A stretch of 64,000 nt of DNA from JAGNHN01 sp964590645. GTDB taxonomy: Bacteria > Bacteroidota > Bacteroidia > Bacteroidales > JAGNHN01. The stretch spans positions 1 through 64,000 of the forward strand of contig CAZPYJ010000001.1 of assembly GCA_964590645.1 (NCBI GenBank), in the 5' to 3' direction. Under the pieces are notes generated by a model. The model searched no databases, was not told the origin of the DNA, and saw only the letters and a list, made by a program, of their open reading frames with translations. How positions within the stretch are numbered: the first letter of the stretch is position 1; each line of letters opens with the position of its first letter. Position numbers and translations under genes: made by a program. Shown here one piece after another: positions 1 through 7,995 of this stretch.

Positions 1-7
1 TTTTGAG

Positions 8-49
8 TGGCACAATTACGCCGAAAACACTGGCACAATTACGCCGAAA
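8..49. repeat. 23-bp-period direct duplication at the window edge
   Basis: Two copies of a 19-nt word (TGGCACAATTACGCCGAAA) begin at 8 and 31. On the minus strand the second copy falls in a different frame and supplies the TAA that ends the flanking ORF at 16. Without the duplication the reading frame would run on as YFGVIVPLK towards the window edge. It may be a real tandem duplication or an assembly artefact at a contig end. Confidence 0.7.
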
Positions 50-501
50 TAGCCACCTTCTGGCATCACTACTGAATCAACTTCAAATACGGATGCTACA
101 TCACCACCCATATTTTCATCAGCAAAGATGTACAATGTATCTTGATATACAAGATGATCATCAACAAAATGCACTGCAAGAGTTGTGTCATTATAAAGAG
201 CAAATTGCAATACCCTTAACCCTTGATCATATTCCTCAGGTGTCACTGAATAATCATTGGGTACTGAAACAAAAGGATTCTCAGATTTACTAACTCGGAA
301 ACAAATTCCAGGGCAATCACCGCATATAAGATTGAAACCACAGACGTCACCAAACATTTGTACACCCGAGTGAGTTACAAACCATCTCCAAATCCGTCCA
401 AAGAGCCCCTTTCCCTCTTGTGTAGCATTATGGTAATAATAGGAAAGCTTCTCATCTACAGGATTCCTAAATCCGAAATACGGAGCATATAGCAAGAGCA
501 T
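16..501 (-). CDS. hypothetical protein, 3' end disturbed by a short duplication
   Basis: An unrecognised protein of about 161 residues. I see no signal peptide, membrane segment or known motif; it holds several cysteines around residues 55-68 (CGFNLICGDCPGICF) and acidic, aromatic-rich stretches towards the end. The frame is open up to 588, but the first 29 codons would overlap the end of the upstream T9SS gene and run through a dispersed repeat at 509-540, so the ATG at 501 is a more sensible start. The C-terminus lies in the duplicated 19-nt word, so the true end is uncertain. It reads in the same direction as the T9SS protein upstream. Whether it is a real gene is only moderately sure. Confidence 0.4.
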   Translation of the reverse strand: MLLLYAPYFGFRNPVDEKLSYYYHNATQEGKGLFGRIWRWFVTHSGVQMFGDVCGFNLICGDCPGICFRVSKSENPFVSVPNDYSVTPEEYDQGLRVLQFALYNDTTLAVHFVDDHLVYQDTLYIFADENMGGDVASVFEVDSVVMPEGGYFGVIVPVFSA

Positions 502-508
502 ACAGTTT

Positions 509-540
509 CCACACTCTTGCTGTATGCTGTTGCTCTTGCA
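509..540 (-). repeat. dispersed intergenic repeat, copy 1
   Basis: Read on the minus strand, this stretch has TGCAAGAGCA followed by ACAGCATACAGCAAGAGTGTGG. The same word with one inserted base occurs on the plus strand at 17683-17715, 17 kb away. Both copies lie just downstream of a gene stop codon. Function unknown. Confidence 0.6.
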
Positions 541-541
541 T

Positions 542-2044
542 TTAATGAATAACCAGGAATTTTTCACAAGATACAGTCCTGTTTTCATCCAGCATTCTTA
601 CAAAATACAAACCGGGAGTGAATTCTAAGGTACTGATCCTATAATGATCGTCAAAATGAAAATCGTTGAGCGTTTTAACCCTCCTTCCCAGATAATCGAG
701 GATCTCAATATCCAGGAATCTATATCCAGGGAAACTTCCTGCAAATTGAATCTGTATGTAATCATAGGCCGGATTTGGACTAATGAGAATGGATGGACGC
801 TCACTTGCAATATCATTTACAGCCGTTACACTTCCAAGCCTGAAATCCGGATAGTTTGGAATACCTATAATTGGTTTATCGTTAGAAAAATGTATATAGC
901 GTTGAATAACATCACATCCAATACCGGGTATGTCCGGCTTATCAATTATATGCATATAGGGGGTAGTGGAGCAGAGATATATTCTGTTATCCGGCGCCAA
1001 CTGGCAATAGCTAAAATTGGTGGGCGCCCAGCCCCAGGTATAGCCATCCCATTCCCCAACTATAGTAGATGTTGAGGCAATGTCATAAGAGTCGGTATCC
1101 CACTGGTAAATCCTTTTCTCCAATGAAGCGTAAAGCAACTTCGAATTTGGGGAGAAGGCAATGTTATGGATCCAGATGATTGAATCATAGAAAGAAAACT
1201 CTCTCGGATCACTTAATGTCCCATTAGATCTGTCAAAATTAAATAGTTCAGCCGGATGTAAAGTGGGCCAGGCAAACAATCCAGGGCAATAGGCTGCGTA
1301 TGCATACTTTGTTCCATCCGGAGAGAATCGAGCAGAATATTCCCCAAATAAATGAACTTTCCCGATCTCTTGTTCACCCTCAAGCCAAACCCCTTCAGGG
1401 TTAAGCAATATTCTATAAAATGAATTATGATTTATCCGAGGAACAAGTAGCCACCAATCTCTATTATTACTATGTCTTACCGCTGTTAGTCCAGAGGCTG
1501 CGATAGTATCGTTGATTAAAATATCATTTTTACTTATCACATCTCCCAATCCATTGTTTTGGGACATATCAACAATAGAATATAAAAGATATGTTGGAAT
1601 AAGGCTCGTGTCCGCCCAACGTTGATGAAAAATAATATACTTAGATCCGTAATAAGGCATAGGTAAGATTATTGCAGCTTGATGGCCATTTAATCCTGTC
1701 ATTAAGCCTTGGTTACTACTGGCATACAAACCATTGCTTAATGAATCCCCGTTGGGCATAAGCGTTCCGTTTTTATCACATACCTTTAAACCGTTAGTGT
1801 AAAACAAGAGTTGTCCATTGGTATCACAAATATTGGTGGATGTATAGCCTAAATTGATGGTAGTTTGATGACTATAGCTTACCATTGGCTGATTATTGAA
1901 GTCAAAAATCCTGCAATTGCTGAAATTGTTAAATGTGTAACCGCTAAGCCATTGATAGTCCCTTTTGCCATCGTTATTTGACTGAGCAAATACTGACACC
2001 GATTCAAAAAGGACCAGTGTCAGCAGTATTGTGGAGAGTCTCAT
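542..2044 (-). CDS. T9SS-sorted secreted protein with beta-propeller-like body
   Basis: A 500-residue exported protein. It starts with a signal peptide (MRLSTILLTLVLFESVSVFAQ, cleavage after AQ). The middle (about 40-400) has repeated strand-rich blocks with phrases such as FSPDGTKYAYAAY and FSPNSKLLYASLE, typical of WD40/lactonase-like propellers common in Bacteroidota secreted proteins. The last 80 residues are a type A sorting domain: ISPNPAYDYIQIQF, then LDIEILDYLGRRV, and GLYFVRMLDEN near the end. This domain directs export by the type IX system and attachment or release at the cell surface. The molecular role of the propeller is unknown. Confidence 0.85.
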   Translation of the reverse strand: MRLSTILLTLVLFESVSVFAQSNNDGKRDYQWLSGYTFNNFSNCRIFDFNNQPMVSYSHQTTINLGYTSTNICDTNGQLLFYTNGLKVCDKNGTLMPNGDSLSNGLYASSNQGLMTGLNGHQAAIILPMPYYGSKYIIFHQRWADTSLIPTYLLYSIVDMSQNNGLGDVISKNDILINDTIAASGLTAVRHSNNRDWWLLVPRINHNSFYRILLNPEGVWLEGEQEIGKVHLFGEYSARFSPDGTKYAYAAYCPGLFAWPTLHPAELFNFDRSNGTLSDPREFSFYDSIIWIHNIAFSPNSKLLYASLEKRIYQWDTDSYDIASTSTIVGEWDGYTWGWAPTNFSYCQLAPDNRIYLCSTTPYMHIIDKPDIPGIGCDVIQRYIHFSNDKPIIGIPNYPDFRLGSVTAVNDIASERPSILISPNPAYDYIQIQFAGSFPGYRFLDIEILDYLGRRVKTLNDFHFDDHYRISTLEFTPGLYFVRMLDENRTVSCEKFLVIH

Positions 2045-2077
2045 TTTTGCTATTTATTTATTATCAGGTGGCCAAGA

Positions 2078-2270
2078 TTAAACTGGTTCCTTTCGTATTG
2101 GACTGTGATGATATATTCCGTTATGTAAAACAGCTACATCGATATCAGTAGTCTTCTGCTTCAATTGGATGTTCAATGAATTTACGAGTTTACCAGTAAA
2201 ATCAAAAATACGAATTAGTGCTTTACCTTACTGCATTTCTGGAGAATAAATAGTTCCCCGCTGAAGGGCA
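2078..2270 (-). pseudogene. decayed T9SS C-terminal sorting domain
   Basis: Read on the minus strand, 2227 down to 2078 translates to ALIRIFDFTGKLVNSLNIQL, then a run containing DVAVLHNGIY, then a stop at 2078-2080. That is the second half of a type A sorting domain (pattern IFDxxGKLV ... LxxGIY). In an adjacent frame just upstream (2270-2226) CPSAGNYLF resembles the usual PNPxxGxxxF first half. A stop at 2228-2230 and the frame change separate the halves, and no long ORF precedes them. This is best read as the tail of a lost T9SS protein gene. The rest of the 2045-2599 gap holds no gene that I can support. Confidence 0.6.
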
Positions 2271-2455
2271 TCTAAGCACCTGCCTATGACGCTGCAATAA
2301 TGTTGTTCGACAAAACAAGAGCCTTGAAATATATGCCTGGTGTCTTGCGGATGGAGGTTGAGTGCTTGGCAGATAAGTCTCGTCCGCACGCATCAAAAAA
2401 TCCACCTTCGCTATGGCTACGGCGAATAATATAAGACGCGCGCGAACAGGCTATT

Positions 2456-2472
2456 GCTCGTTAAAAACGAGC
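2456..2472. other. perfect hairpin in the 2045-2599 gene-free stretch
   Basis: GCTCGTT AAA AACGAGC forms a 7-bp stem with a 3-nt loop. A second small dyad (GCGAT GCA ATCGC) follows near 2488. The flanks contain fragments such as CTGCGAAATCTGCGGGAGA (about 2524-2542) that recur at 19733-19750. No T-run follows, so it is not a clear terminator. Confidence 0.4.
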
Positions 2473-2599
2473 GGCTCTTTCGCACGCGATGCAATCGCGC
2501 ACGAACATTATCTGCGCTGATCTGCGAAATCTGCGGGAGAATTTTTCAGCAAGAGCATAGAGCAAGGGGAGATAACGGGTAGATAAAGACGCGCTTTTC

Positions 2600-3784
2600 T
2601 CAGAGAAAACGAACCTCCACTTCTTTCAGGAACTTCTCTTCCAAAAGACGGGCGATGCGGCGTACCACGGTGCGGCGGATTTCCAAATCAACCGGAAGGT
2701 TCGGATCCTGGTGGGCAATGTTGATCTTGGTGCCAATCAGAAAATGAATCTCATCGCTTTCGAGAAACATCCTGACGATGCGGTCGGCAGGGCCTTTCCC
2801 TAACTTATAAGCAGGATGGTGATCCCGCAGGATATCGGTTACTTTGGTGAGGGTCAGAATGCCTTCCGTGATCAGATCCACCCCCGGCATTGAAGAAATG
2901 GGAGGCAGATCAGGGTCGTCAAACTCGAAGCTGTCCGTGATCTCTTCCTGCCATTCTCTGGCCAGAATATCACTGGTGGTGGCGCCGCAAATAATCTTTT
3001 TCCCTTCAAAGCTGCGCACCGTTTCCGACAGCACCGCATCATTCTTCTCTTCATAAGGCGGTCCTGTGGAAAGCAGCAATCTGCGGGGCTCCCTGAAATA
3101 AACCACCCCGCAGGATGTGTCGTCCTTTAGGGCATACTGGTCGTTGATATGCGCCAGGTTTACCACCTTGGCAGCAAGCTGGCGGGCTGAGATATCGGGA
3201 TGGTCCATCACCAGCTTGCGCACATAATCCCGCATATTGTCGCGCCCCCAGCCAAAAGGATACTTAGACGTGCCCAGGCCGCTTTGGGTAATGCCATCAC
3301 TGGAGAAAATGATCCTGTCTTCCTTCTGCGGACGGAAAGCACAGCTCAGAATTTCCTTCCCGGCATTCTTCTCTCCCTTCAGCATCACACACTGCCAGTT
3401 GGGTTGGTATTCCATACTGCCACGCATAATGATGGCCTGAGGATTGTCGTATTCGATGATGCGGGTAAAACCATCCTGCTCAATATCGATGATGGTGAAG
3501 GTGGCATAGCTCATCTTGCGCTCGGAACATACCGGCAGGGTGCGCATAATAATCTCTGCGATACGGGCATCCTCTTTATGCTCCTCGGTAAAATTGATGG
3601 CCATTGTGGCGCTCAGGGTGGCCAGCATATTCGCCTTCACACCGTGCCCCATTCCATCTGATAAAACCACAATGGTCCGGCCTTCTTCCTTCACCCGGCG
3701 CGTAAGAAAGACATCTCCGCAGATGCGCTCCTCCCCGTGGCTTTTCTGCTCACAGAACACTTCAATATAAAAGCGCTCATTCAT
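2600..3784 (-). CDS. SpoIIE-family (PP2C-like) serine phosphatase linked to the H-cluster sensor
   Basis: A 394-residue protein whose first half (about 20-230) is a SpoIIE/PP2C phosphatase domain: VVLSDGMGHGVKANMLA carries the metal-binding DGMGHG motif and IIFSSDGITQSGLG the second metal-binding Asp. The C-terminal part (about 240-394) is an uncharacterised conserved region. It starts at the ATG at 3784, which overlaps the stop of the upstream H-cluster/PAS gene (ATGAATGA); an earlier ATG at 3826 would overlap that gene by 50 bp. The tight coupling suggests that it is the output module of that sensor, dephosphorylating a Ser/Thr-phosphorylated partner in response to redox or hydrogen. Phosphatase-linked group C [FeFe]-hydrogenases are known in other anaerobes. 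The partner is not in the window. Confidence 0.8.
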   Translation of the reverse strand: MNERFYIEVFCEQKSHGEERICGDVFLTRRVKEEGRTIVVLSDGMGHGVKANMLATLSATMAINFTEEHKEDARIAEIIMRTLPVCSERKMSYATFTIIDIEQDGFTRIIEYDNPQAIIMRGSMEYQPNWQCVMLKGEKNAGKEILSCAFRPQKEDRIIFSSDGITQSGLGTSKYPFGWGRDNMRDYVRKLVMDHPDISARQLAAKVVNLAHINDQYALKDDTSCGVVYFREPRRLLLSTGPPYEEKNDAVLSETVRSFEGKKIICGATTSDILAREWQEEITDSFEFDDPDLPPISSMPGVDLITEGILTLTKVTDILRDHHPAYKLGKGPADRIVRMFLESDEIHFLIGTKINIAHQDPNLPVDLEIRRTVVRRIARLLEEKFLKEVEVRFL

Positions 3785-5669
3785 CGGAGGGGGGCTTGAT
3801 TTTTCCGGAAGACTGGTATGATTCAATAATGCTGTTCAACATCTTTTCGGTGCGGGAAGCCCCTTCTCCCAGAAGGAATCCGATTTTCTGGACCATATCC
3901 AGGTTTTCAGTAATCACCTCTGTGATCCGCTTGATCACCTCATCCTTCTGTACCTCGGGCATATACATATCCCTGATGACAGCCCCGACCATTTTCTTCT
4001 TCTGGATATTGAAGATGGTTACATTGAGCAGTTTATCGTCCAGGTGCACATCCTTATACACTGTCTCAGCGGGGTTCTGTAAAACAAAATTGAATAGATT
4101 GTAGAAGGCATAGGGCAAGAGGGTTTTCAGGTCGGCGCCGAGAAGTCCGGGAATGACTTCGCTGATCTCTTCGGCTTCCTGGCCAAGCAGTTTGATGAAA
4201 TTCTGATTCGACTGTATCACCCTGAGGTCGGCATCCGCCACCACCACAGCCGAGTGAAGTTTCTGGATAAGGGCGGAGGTTCTTTCGTTGACCTCCTGAA
4301 GGCGGAGCATTTCCTCCCGGCTGTCTTTCTCTTTCACCTGCAACTCCCTGTGGGTGGTTTGCAGTCGCTCGTTGTTTTTCCTCAGGCTGGTGATGTATTG
4401 TTCGCGGCTGCGCAAGGCATAGTCCACACACATATCGGTTTTGACGAGGCCATTGGCTACGGAAACGGCAAAATCGCGGCAGGAGCGGAATCCGCAAGCG
4501 GCACACCCATTCCCCCCTCCTGAGGCATCCTTCCCAAGCAAGGTCAGGATTTCCCTGATTTTTTCGGGAGAGGGTTCTGGCAGACGCTGATCCCTGACCG
4601 AGAATGTGGCGCCAAAATTCATATTTCCAAAGCGAAGCACATAGGACTCCCAGCTTTCCATATCAAAATCCTGCAGCCGTTTGACTGCATATCGGGTGAT
4701 TGCACTGCGGCGCCTGAGTTTACTCCCATCGCTTGAGGTACCCGGTCCCATCATACATCCTTCACAATAAAACAGATTGAAGTGATGCCTTATGGTATCA
4801 ATGTTCTGCCCGAATTCCAGCACAGAACGCTGCATTCCTTCTTTTCCTTCCACTGTAATCACATTGCCATTCAGCAGATCCTGCACTATGGATGCAGCCT
4901 GCAGTATACCCTCCGGAATAGGGTATAGTGAACCTTTGTAACCATAGGGGGGATCAAAATCGGAAAACTCCAGCTTCTTTTCATCCACATTATGCTGCCT
5001 GAAGAGGGCACGCAGTTCTGTAAAAGTGAGCACGGCATCCACGCTGCTGCCTTTGGGGGAGCGCAATGCCTCATCCTTGGCAGCCACACAGGGACCGATA
5101 TACACCAGCTTCATCTCCTCTCCATATATTTCGCGCAACACATTGGCTGTGGCGATCATCGGCGAAACAATCGGTGCCAGATTGGATATCAGGTCGGGGT
5201 GGTATTTTTCCACATACGAAACCACCGCAGGACAATTGGCAGTGATATAAAACTTTCCTTTGCTCTCTTCAAAGAGCTTCCGGTATTGCATTGCAACCAG
5301 GTCGGCACCGAAAGAAACCTCGTGAACAAAATCAAAGCCCAGCGACCTGATCATCTGCACAAACTTCCTGTAGTCTGTAATGTCCTCAAACTCCCCGGCT
5401 ATACTGGGTCCTACCATTGCAGCGACTTTGCTTTTGCTTTTCAGTATAGCATTCACTTCTTCCAGGGAAGTTCGATAGGACACACTGTCGCCAGGGCAGG
5501 CTACCAGGCAGGCGCCACAGCCGATGCAACGATCGGGATCGATGCGCGGTCCCTGGCTGTTTACCTGAACGGTGATGGCAGTAACAGGACAGGAGCGGAC
5601 GCAACCATAACAAGGGTCACAGTCCGAAGCCTGAATACTGAATAGGGGAGATAATTGTTCTTGCGTCAT
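3777..5669 (-). CDS. H-cluster/PAS protein (group C sensory [FeFe]-hydrogenase-like, HydS type)
   Basis: A 630-residue cytosolic protein. It starts with a two-cluster ferredoxin domain (C17/C20/C23/C27; C48 to C58), followed by an H-cluster domain (about 75-340), a further 4Fe-4S-type motif (C390, C393, C398, C415) and a PAS-like region (about 470-580). H-cluster motifs are altered: TANCPA (N145-C146) in place of TSCCP, GPCVAAK (C194) in place of MPCTAKK, and YCEGCMMGPG (C302, C305) in place of MACPGGC. These changes are of the sensory kind: the proton-relay Cys is Asn and the Met before the L2 Cys is Gly. No kinase domain is attached; the SpoIIE phosphatase overlaps its 3' end. Probable role: sensing H2 or redox state and passing it on through the PAS region to the phosphatase. 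Confidence 0.85.
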   Translation of the reverse strand: MTQEQLSPLFSIQASDCDPCYGCVRSCPVTAITVQVNSQGPRIDPDRCIGCGACLVACPGDSVSYRTSLEEVNAILKSKSKVAAMVGPSIAGEFEDITDYRKFVQMIRSLGFDFVHEVSFGADLVAMQYRKLFEESKGKFYITANCPAVVSYVEKYHPDLISNLAPIVSPMIATANVLREIYGEEMKLVYIGPCVAAKDEALRSPKGSSVDAVLTFTELRALFRQHNVDEKKLEFSDFDPPYGYKGSLYPIPEGILQAASIVQDLLNGNVITVEGKEGMQRSVLEFGQNIDTIRHHFNLFYCEGCMMGPGTSSDGSKLRRRSAITRYAVKRLQDFDMESWESYVLRFGNMNFGATFSVRDQRLPEPSPEKIREILTLLGKDASGGGNGCAACGFRSCRDFAVSVANGLVKTDMCVDYALRSREQYITSLRKNNERLQTTHRELQVKEKDSREEMLRLQEVNERTSALIQKLHSAVVVADADLRVIQSNQNFIKLLGQEAEEISEVIPGLLGADLKTLLPYAFYNLFNFVLQNPAETVYKDVHLDDKLLNVTIFNIQKKKMVGAVIRDMYMPEVQKDEVIKRITEVITENLDMVQKIGFLLGEGASRTEKMLNSIIESYQSSGKIKPPSDE

Positions 5670-5674
5670 TTGCT

Positions 5675-5953
5675 TTAAGATTCTTTATCCTGGGCTTCCT
5701 GCCTCTTCTCTATTTTCACAAACCATTCATCCAGAATAACTTGCAACTTTTCTTCATTCAGATGATCATAAAACTCCCCATCCAGGCGCATCGCAGGTCC
5801 GGATGCACAGGCATCAAAACAATGGGCTCCACGAAAAACGACCCTGTCCATCAGCATCCTTTCATCCAGGTATGCCTTGATCCAATGTACCAGCTTCTTA
5901 TTACCCCGGGAAAAACAGGAGCTACCCAAGCATATCTCTATTTCTGGCTTCAT
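5675..5953 (-). CDS. thioredoxin-like [2Fe-2S] ferredoxin (HydC/NuoE-like domain)
   Basis: A 92-residue protein with the spacing of a thioredoxin-fold 2Fe-2S ferredoxin: C8 and C13 (CLGSSC) near the N-terminus, C45 and C49 (CFDAC) in the middle, with the usual SG-P segment after them. It lacks the N-terminal helical domain of full NuoE/HydC and is therefore a stand-alone ferredoxin. It is the first gene of the leftward operon, five bases before the H-cluster/PAS gene, and shares a promoter region with the hydB operon. It may supply electrons to the sensor or serve as the 2Fe-2S subunit of the divergent HydAB pair, which has no separate HydC gene. Confidence 0.8.
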   Translation of the reverse strand: MKPEIEICLGSSCFSRGNKKLVHWIKAYLDERMLMDRVVFRGAHCFDACASGPAMRLDGEFYDHLNEEKLQVILDEWFVKIEKRQEAQDKES

Positions 5954-5969
5954 ACTTCAAATCTTCGAT

Positions 5970-5977
5970 CAAAGATA
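5970..5977 (-). promoter_or_regulatory. probable -7 box of the leftward hydrogenase-sensor operon
   Basis: Minus-strand TATCTTTG matches the Bacteroidota -7 consensus TAnnTTTG exactly, 17 nt upstream of the ATG at 5953. No TTTG is seen at the -33 position, where the 5991-6010 dyad lies instead. Confidence 0.5.
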
Positions 5978-5990
5978 CATAAATCAACAG

Positions 5991-6028
5991 AATGTTATAT
6001 TAATAACATTGTTACTTTTGTAACAATG
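5991..6028. promoter_or_regulatory. tandem Rex-type operators between the divergent hyd operons
   Basis: Two abutting perfect dyads, both of the form TGTTA-N6-TAACA. The first is AATGTTATATTAATAACATT (5991-6010). The second is CATTGTTAC-TTTT-GTAACAATG (6007-6028), whose core TTGTTACTTTTGTAACAA fits the Rex pattern TTGTTA-N6-TAACAA. Their centres are 17 bp apart. The second covers the -33 and spacer region of the rightward promoter, so repressor binding would block it. A rex gene is part of the rightward operon, implying autoregulation. A Crp/Fnr-type protein could in principle use a similar dyad. Confidence 0.75.
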
Positions 6029-6038
6029 ATTATTTTTG
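6008..6038 (+). promoter_or_regulatory. probable promoter of the hydB operon
   Basis: ATTG at 6008-6011 (3 of 4 to TTTG), a 19-nt spacer and TATTTTTG at 6031-6038 (exact TAnnTTTG). A transcript starting near 6045 would have a leader of only a few bases before the ATG at 6051. The second Rex-type dyad overlaps it. Confidence 0.6.
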
Positions 6039-6050
6039 TCAGAATTACTT

Positions 6051-7991
6051 ATGCAGACAAAAGCAGACATAGCTGACAGGGAACAGGTTTTGCACATCCT
6101 GAAGGCTGATCCTGAAGCCCCCGCGGTAAAGAAGACGCTACAGCAATGGCGTTGTGAGATTATTTCACAGCCGGTGATCAGTCTGAGCGCAACGCGTTGT
6201 GCTGATATTGCGGGCACACCTGCCGTCAAAGCAGCGATCACAGCTTATCTGCAGGATCAGACCCAAAATGCTGTCATCCGGGATACGGGTTGTTATGGCA
6301 ACTGTGCCTTGCAACCGATGATGGATGTGCATTTACCGGGGAAGGCCAAGCTCAGCTTTGCCCGGGTTAAACCCGAATCAGCGATAGAGATTCTTGAGGC
6401 GGTCTTTGCCGGCAAGGTACACCATCCTGCCCTGCTCGGTCAGCACCCCATTGCAGGCAGTGAGAGATGGAAGGATGTGCAGGACTTTGAAGAACAGCTA
6501 TGGATGCGCGGTCAGCGCCGCCGGCTTATGGCGCTCTCAGGTCATATCGAACCGGCAGCCCTTACAGCCTACATTGGATGGGGCGGATACAGCGGATTGC
6601 ACAAAACCGTACACTCCCTTACCCAGGATCAGGTCGCCGAAACGGTGGCCGACAGCGGTTTGAGGGGGAGAAGTGGTTCCGGCTTTCCCGTGGCAGATAA
6701 ATGGAAGCCTGCCATTGAAACCTCCAGTGAAAAAAAATACCTGATTTGCAATGCAGATGAAAGCGACCCATCCTGCTTTTTGGCGCGTGAATTGCTCGAA
6801 TCAAATCCTCACTTGATTATTGAAGGCATCGCCATCGCCGCTTATGCCATCCAAGCAGACAATGCCATCCTCTACCTGAAGGGCGATTATGAGCGGGCGA
6901 TGCAAACATTATCCCTAGCGCTTGAGCAGGCCAGGGAGGGTGGGATATGCGGCAATGACATTCTGGGCAGCGGCTTTAACCTGCACATACAAGTATTCAA
7001 AAGCCCGGCAAGCTTCATCTGCGGGGAGGAAACAGCCCTGATTGCCAGTATGGAGGGTAAGCGAGGGATTCCAAGGCACAAGCCCCCCTTCCCATCCGTG
7101 ATCGGGTTTCAGGGCAAACCCACTGTTGTGCAAAACATTGAAACCCTCGCAAATTTACCCCTCATCTTCCGAAAGGGCATAGCCTGGTACCGAGAATGCG
7201 GCACCCCTAAAAGCACGGGCACCAAGCTCTTCTCCATCAGTGGAAAAGTCAGGTGGTCAGGAGTATATGAGATAGAAATGGGCGAACGCCTGCGGGAACT
7301 GATTTTCAGGACTGCCGGCGGAATGAAAGAGGGAAGTGATTTCAAGGCAGCCCTGCTCGGAGGGGTACTGGGTCATTTGCTGGATGAGGAAAACCTCAAC
7401 CTGACACTGGATTACGAATCAATGAACGAGGCAGGCTTTGCTCTGGGTTCAGGTGGATTGAGCATTGCGGACCAGAAAGTGTGCCTTTTGGATCTCGCAC
7501 TTTTCAGCCTGGATTATCTGGCTGAAGAAAGCTGTGGAAAATGCATTACCTGCCGGGAAGGGCTAAGGGTGATGCGTACCATCGTGGACGATATCCTCCG
7601 CCGCAGTAAGAATGAGAGCACACACCAGACCCTGGAAAGATTCAAAGGAGCAATGCAATTAAATGATCTTGGCACACTGATGCAGAAAACAGCCCTTTGC
7701 GGCTTGGGACGCAATGCCCCTAATCTGGTAATGGATGTGCAGCGGCGCTTCCACAACGAATGGGAGGAGCACATTTTCGACAGGCAGTGTAATGCCGGAG
7801 TATGTCGTCATCTGCGCTATTTCTCCATTAAAACAGAAGCGTGCACAGGCTGTACCCTTTGTGCTAAAAAATGTCCTGATAACGCCATCTCAGGAAGTCC
7901 GAAATCCCCCCACATCATTCACCAGGACAAATGCACCTCCTGCGGAATATGCTTCGAAGTGTGCAGGTTCAGCGCTATTCTCATCAGTTAA
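6051..7991 (+). CDS. hydB: HydB/NuoF-like NADH- and FMN-binding subunit
   Basis: A 646-residue flavoprotein with the HydB domain order. An N-terminal thioredoxin-like 2Fe-2S region has CYGNC near residue 82. The FMN/NADH-binding domain shows GLRGRSGSGFP, NADESDP and GEETALIASMEGKRG. Next come an SLBB region, the N3-type 4Fe-4S site CGKCITCREG with a later CGLG, and a C-terminal pair of 4Fe-4S ferredoxin motifs (CTGCTLCAKKCP, CTSCGICFEVC). In HydABC enzymes this subunit exchanges electrons between NAD(H) and the FeS chain. The ATG at 6051 is preferred over an upstream TTG. It is first in the rightward operon and 4 nt before the HydA-like gene. Confidence 0.9.
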   Translation: MQTKADIADREQVLHILKADPEAPAVKKTLQQWRCEIISQPVISLSATRCADIAGTPAVKAAITAYLQDQTQNAVIRDTGCYGNCALQPMMDVHLPGKAKLSFARVKPESAIEILEAVFAGKVHHPALLGQHPIAGSERWKDVQDFEEQLWMRGQRRRLMALSGHIEPAALTAYIGWGGYSGLHKTVHSLTQDQVAETVADSGLRGRSGSGFPVADKWKPAIETSSEKKYLICNADESDPSCFLARELLESNPHLIIEGIAIAAYAIQADNAILYLKGDYERAMQTLSLALEQAREGGICGNDILGSGFNLHIQVFKSPASFICGEETALIASMEGKRGIPRHKPPFPSVIGFQGKPTVVQNIETLANLPLIFRKGIAWYRECGTPKSTGTKLFSISGKVRWSGVYEIEMGERLRELIFRTAGGMKEGSDFKAALLGGVLGHLLDEENLNLTLDYESMNEAGFALGSGGLSIADQKVCLLDLALFSLDYLAEESCGKCITCREGLRVMRTIVDDILRRSKNESTHQTLERFKGAMQLNDLGTLMQKTALCGLGRNAPNLVMDVQRRFHNEWEEHIFDRQCNAGVCRHLRYFSIKTEACTGCTLCAKKCPDNAISGSPKSPHIIHQDKCTSCGICFEVCRFSAILIS

Positions 7992-7995
7992 GCTT

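Noticed and set aside
3..293. Plus-strand open frame at the window start
   Set aside because: It is His/Gln-rich, has no motif and mirrors the minus-strand gene in this stretch.
2223..2405. 60-codon minus-strand frame
   Set aside because: Only its last 15 residues look like protein (T9SS remnant); the rest is unlike any gene.
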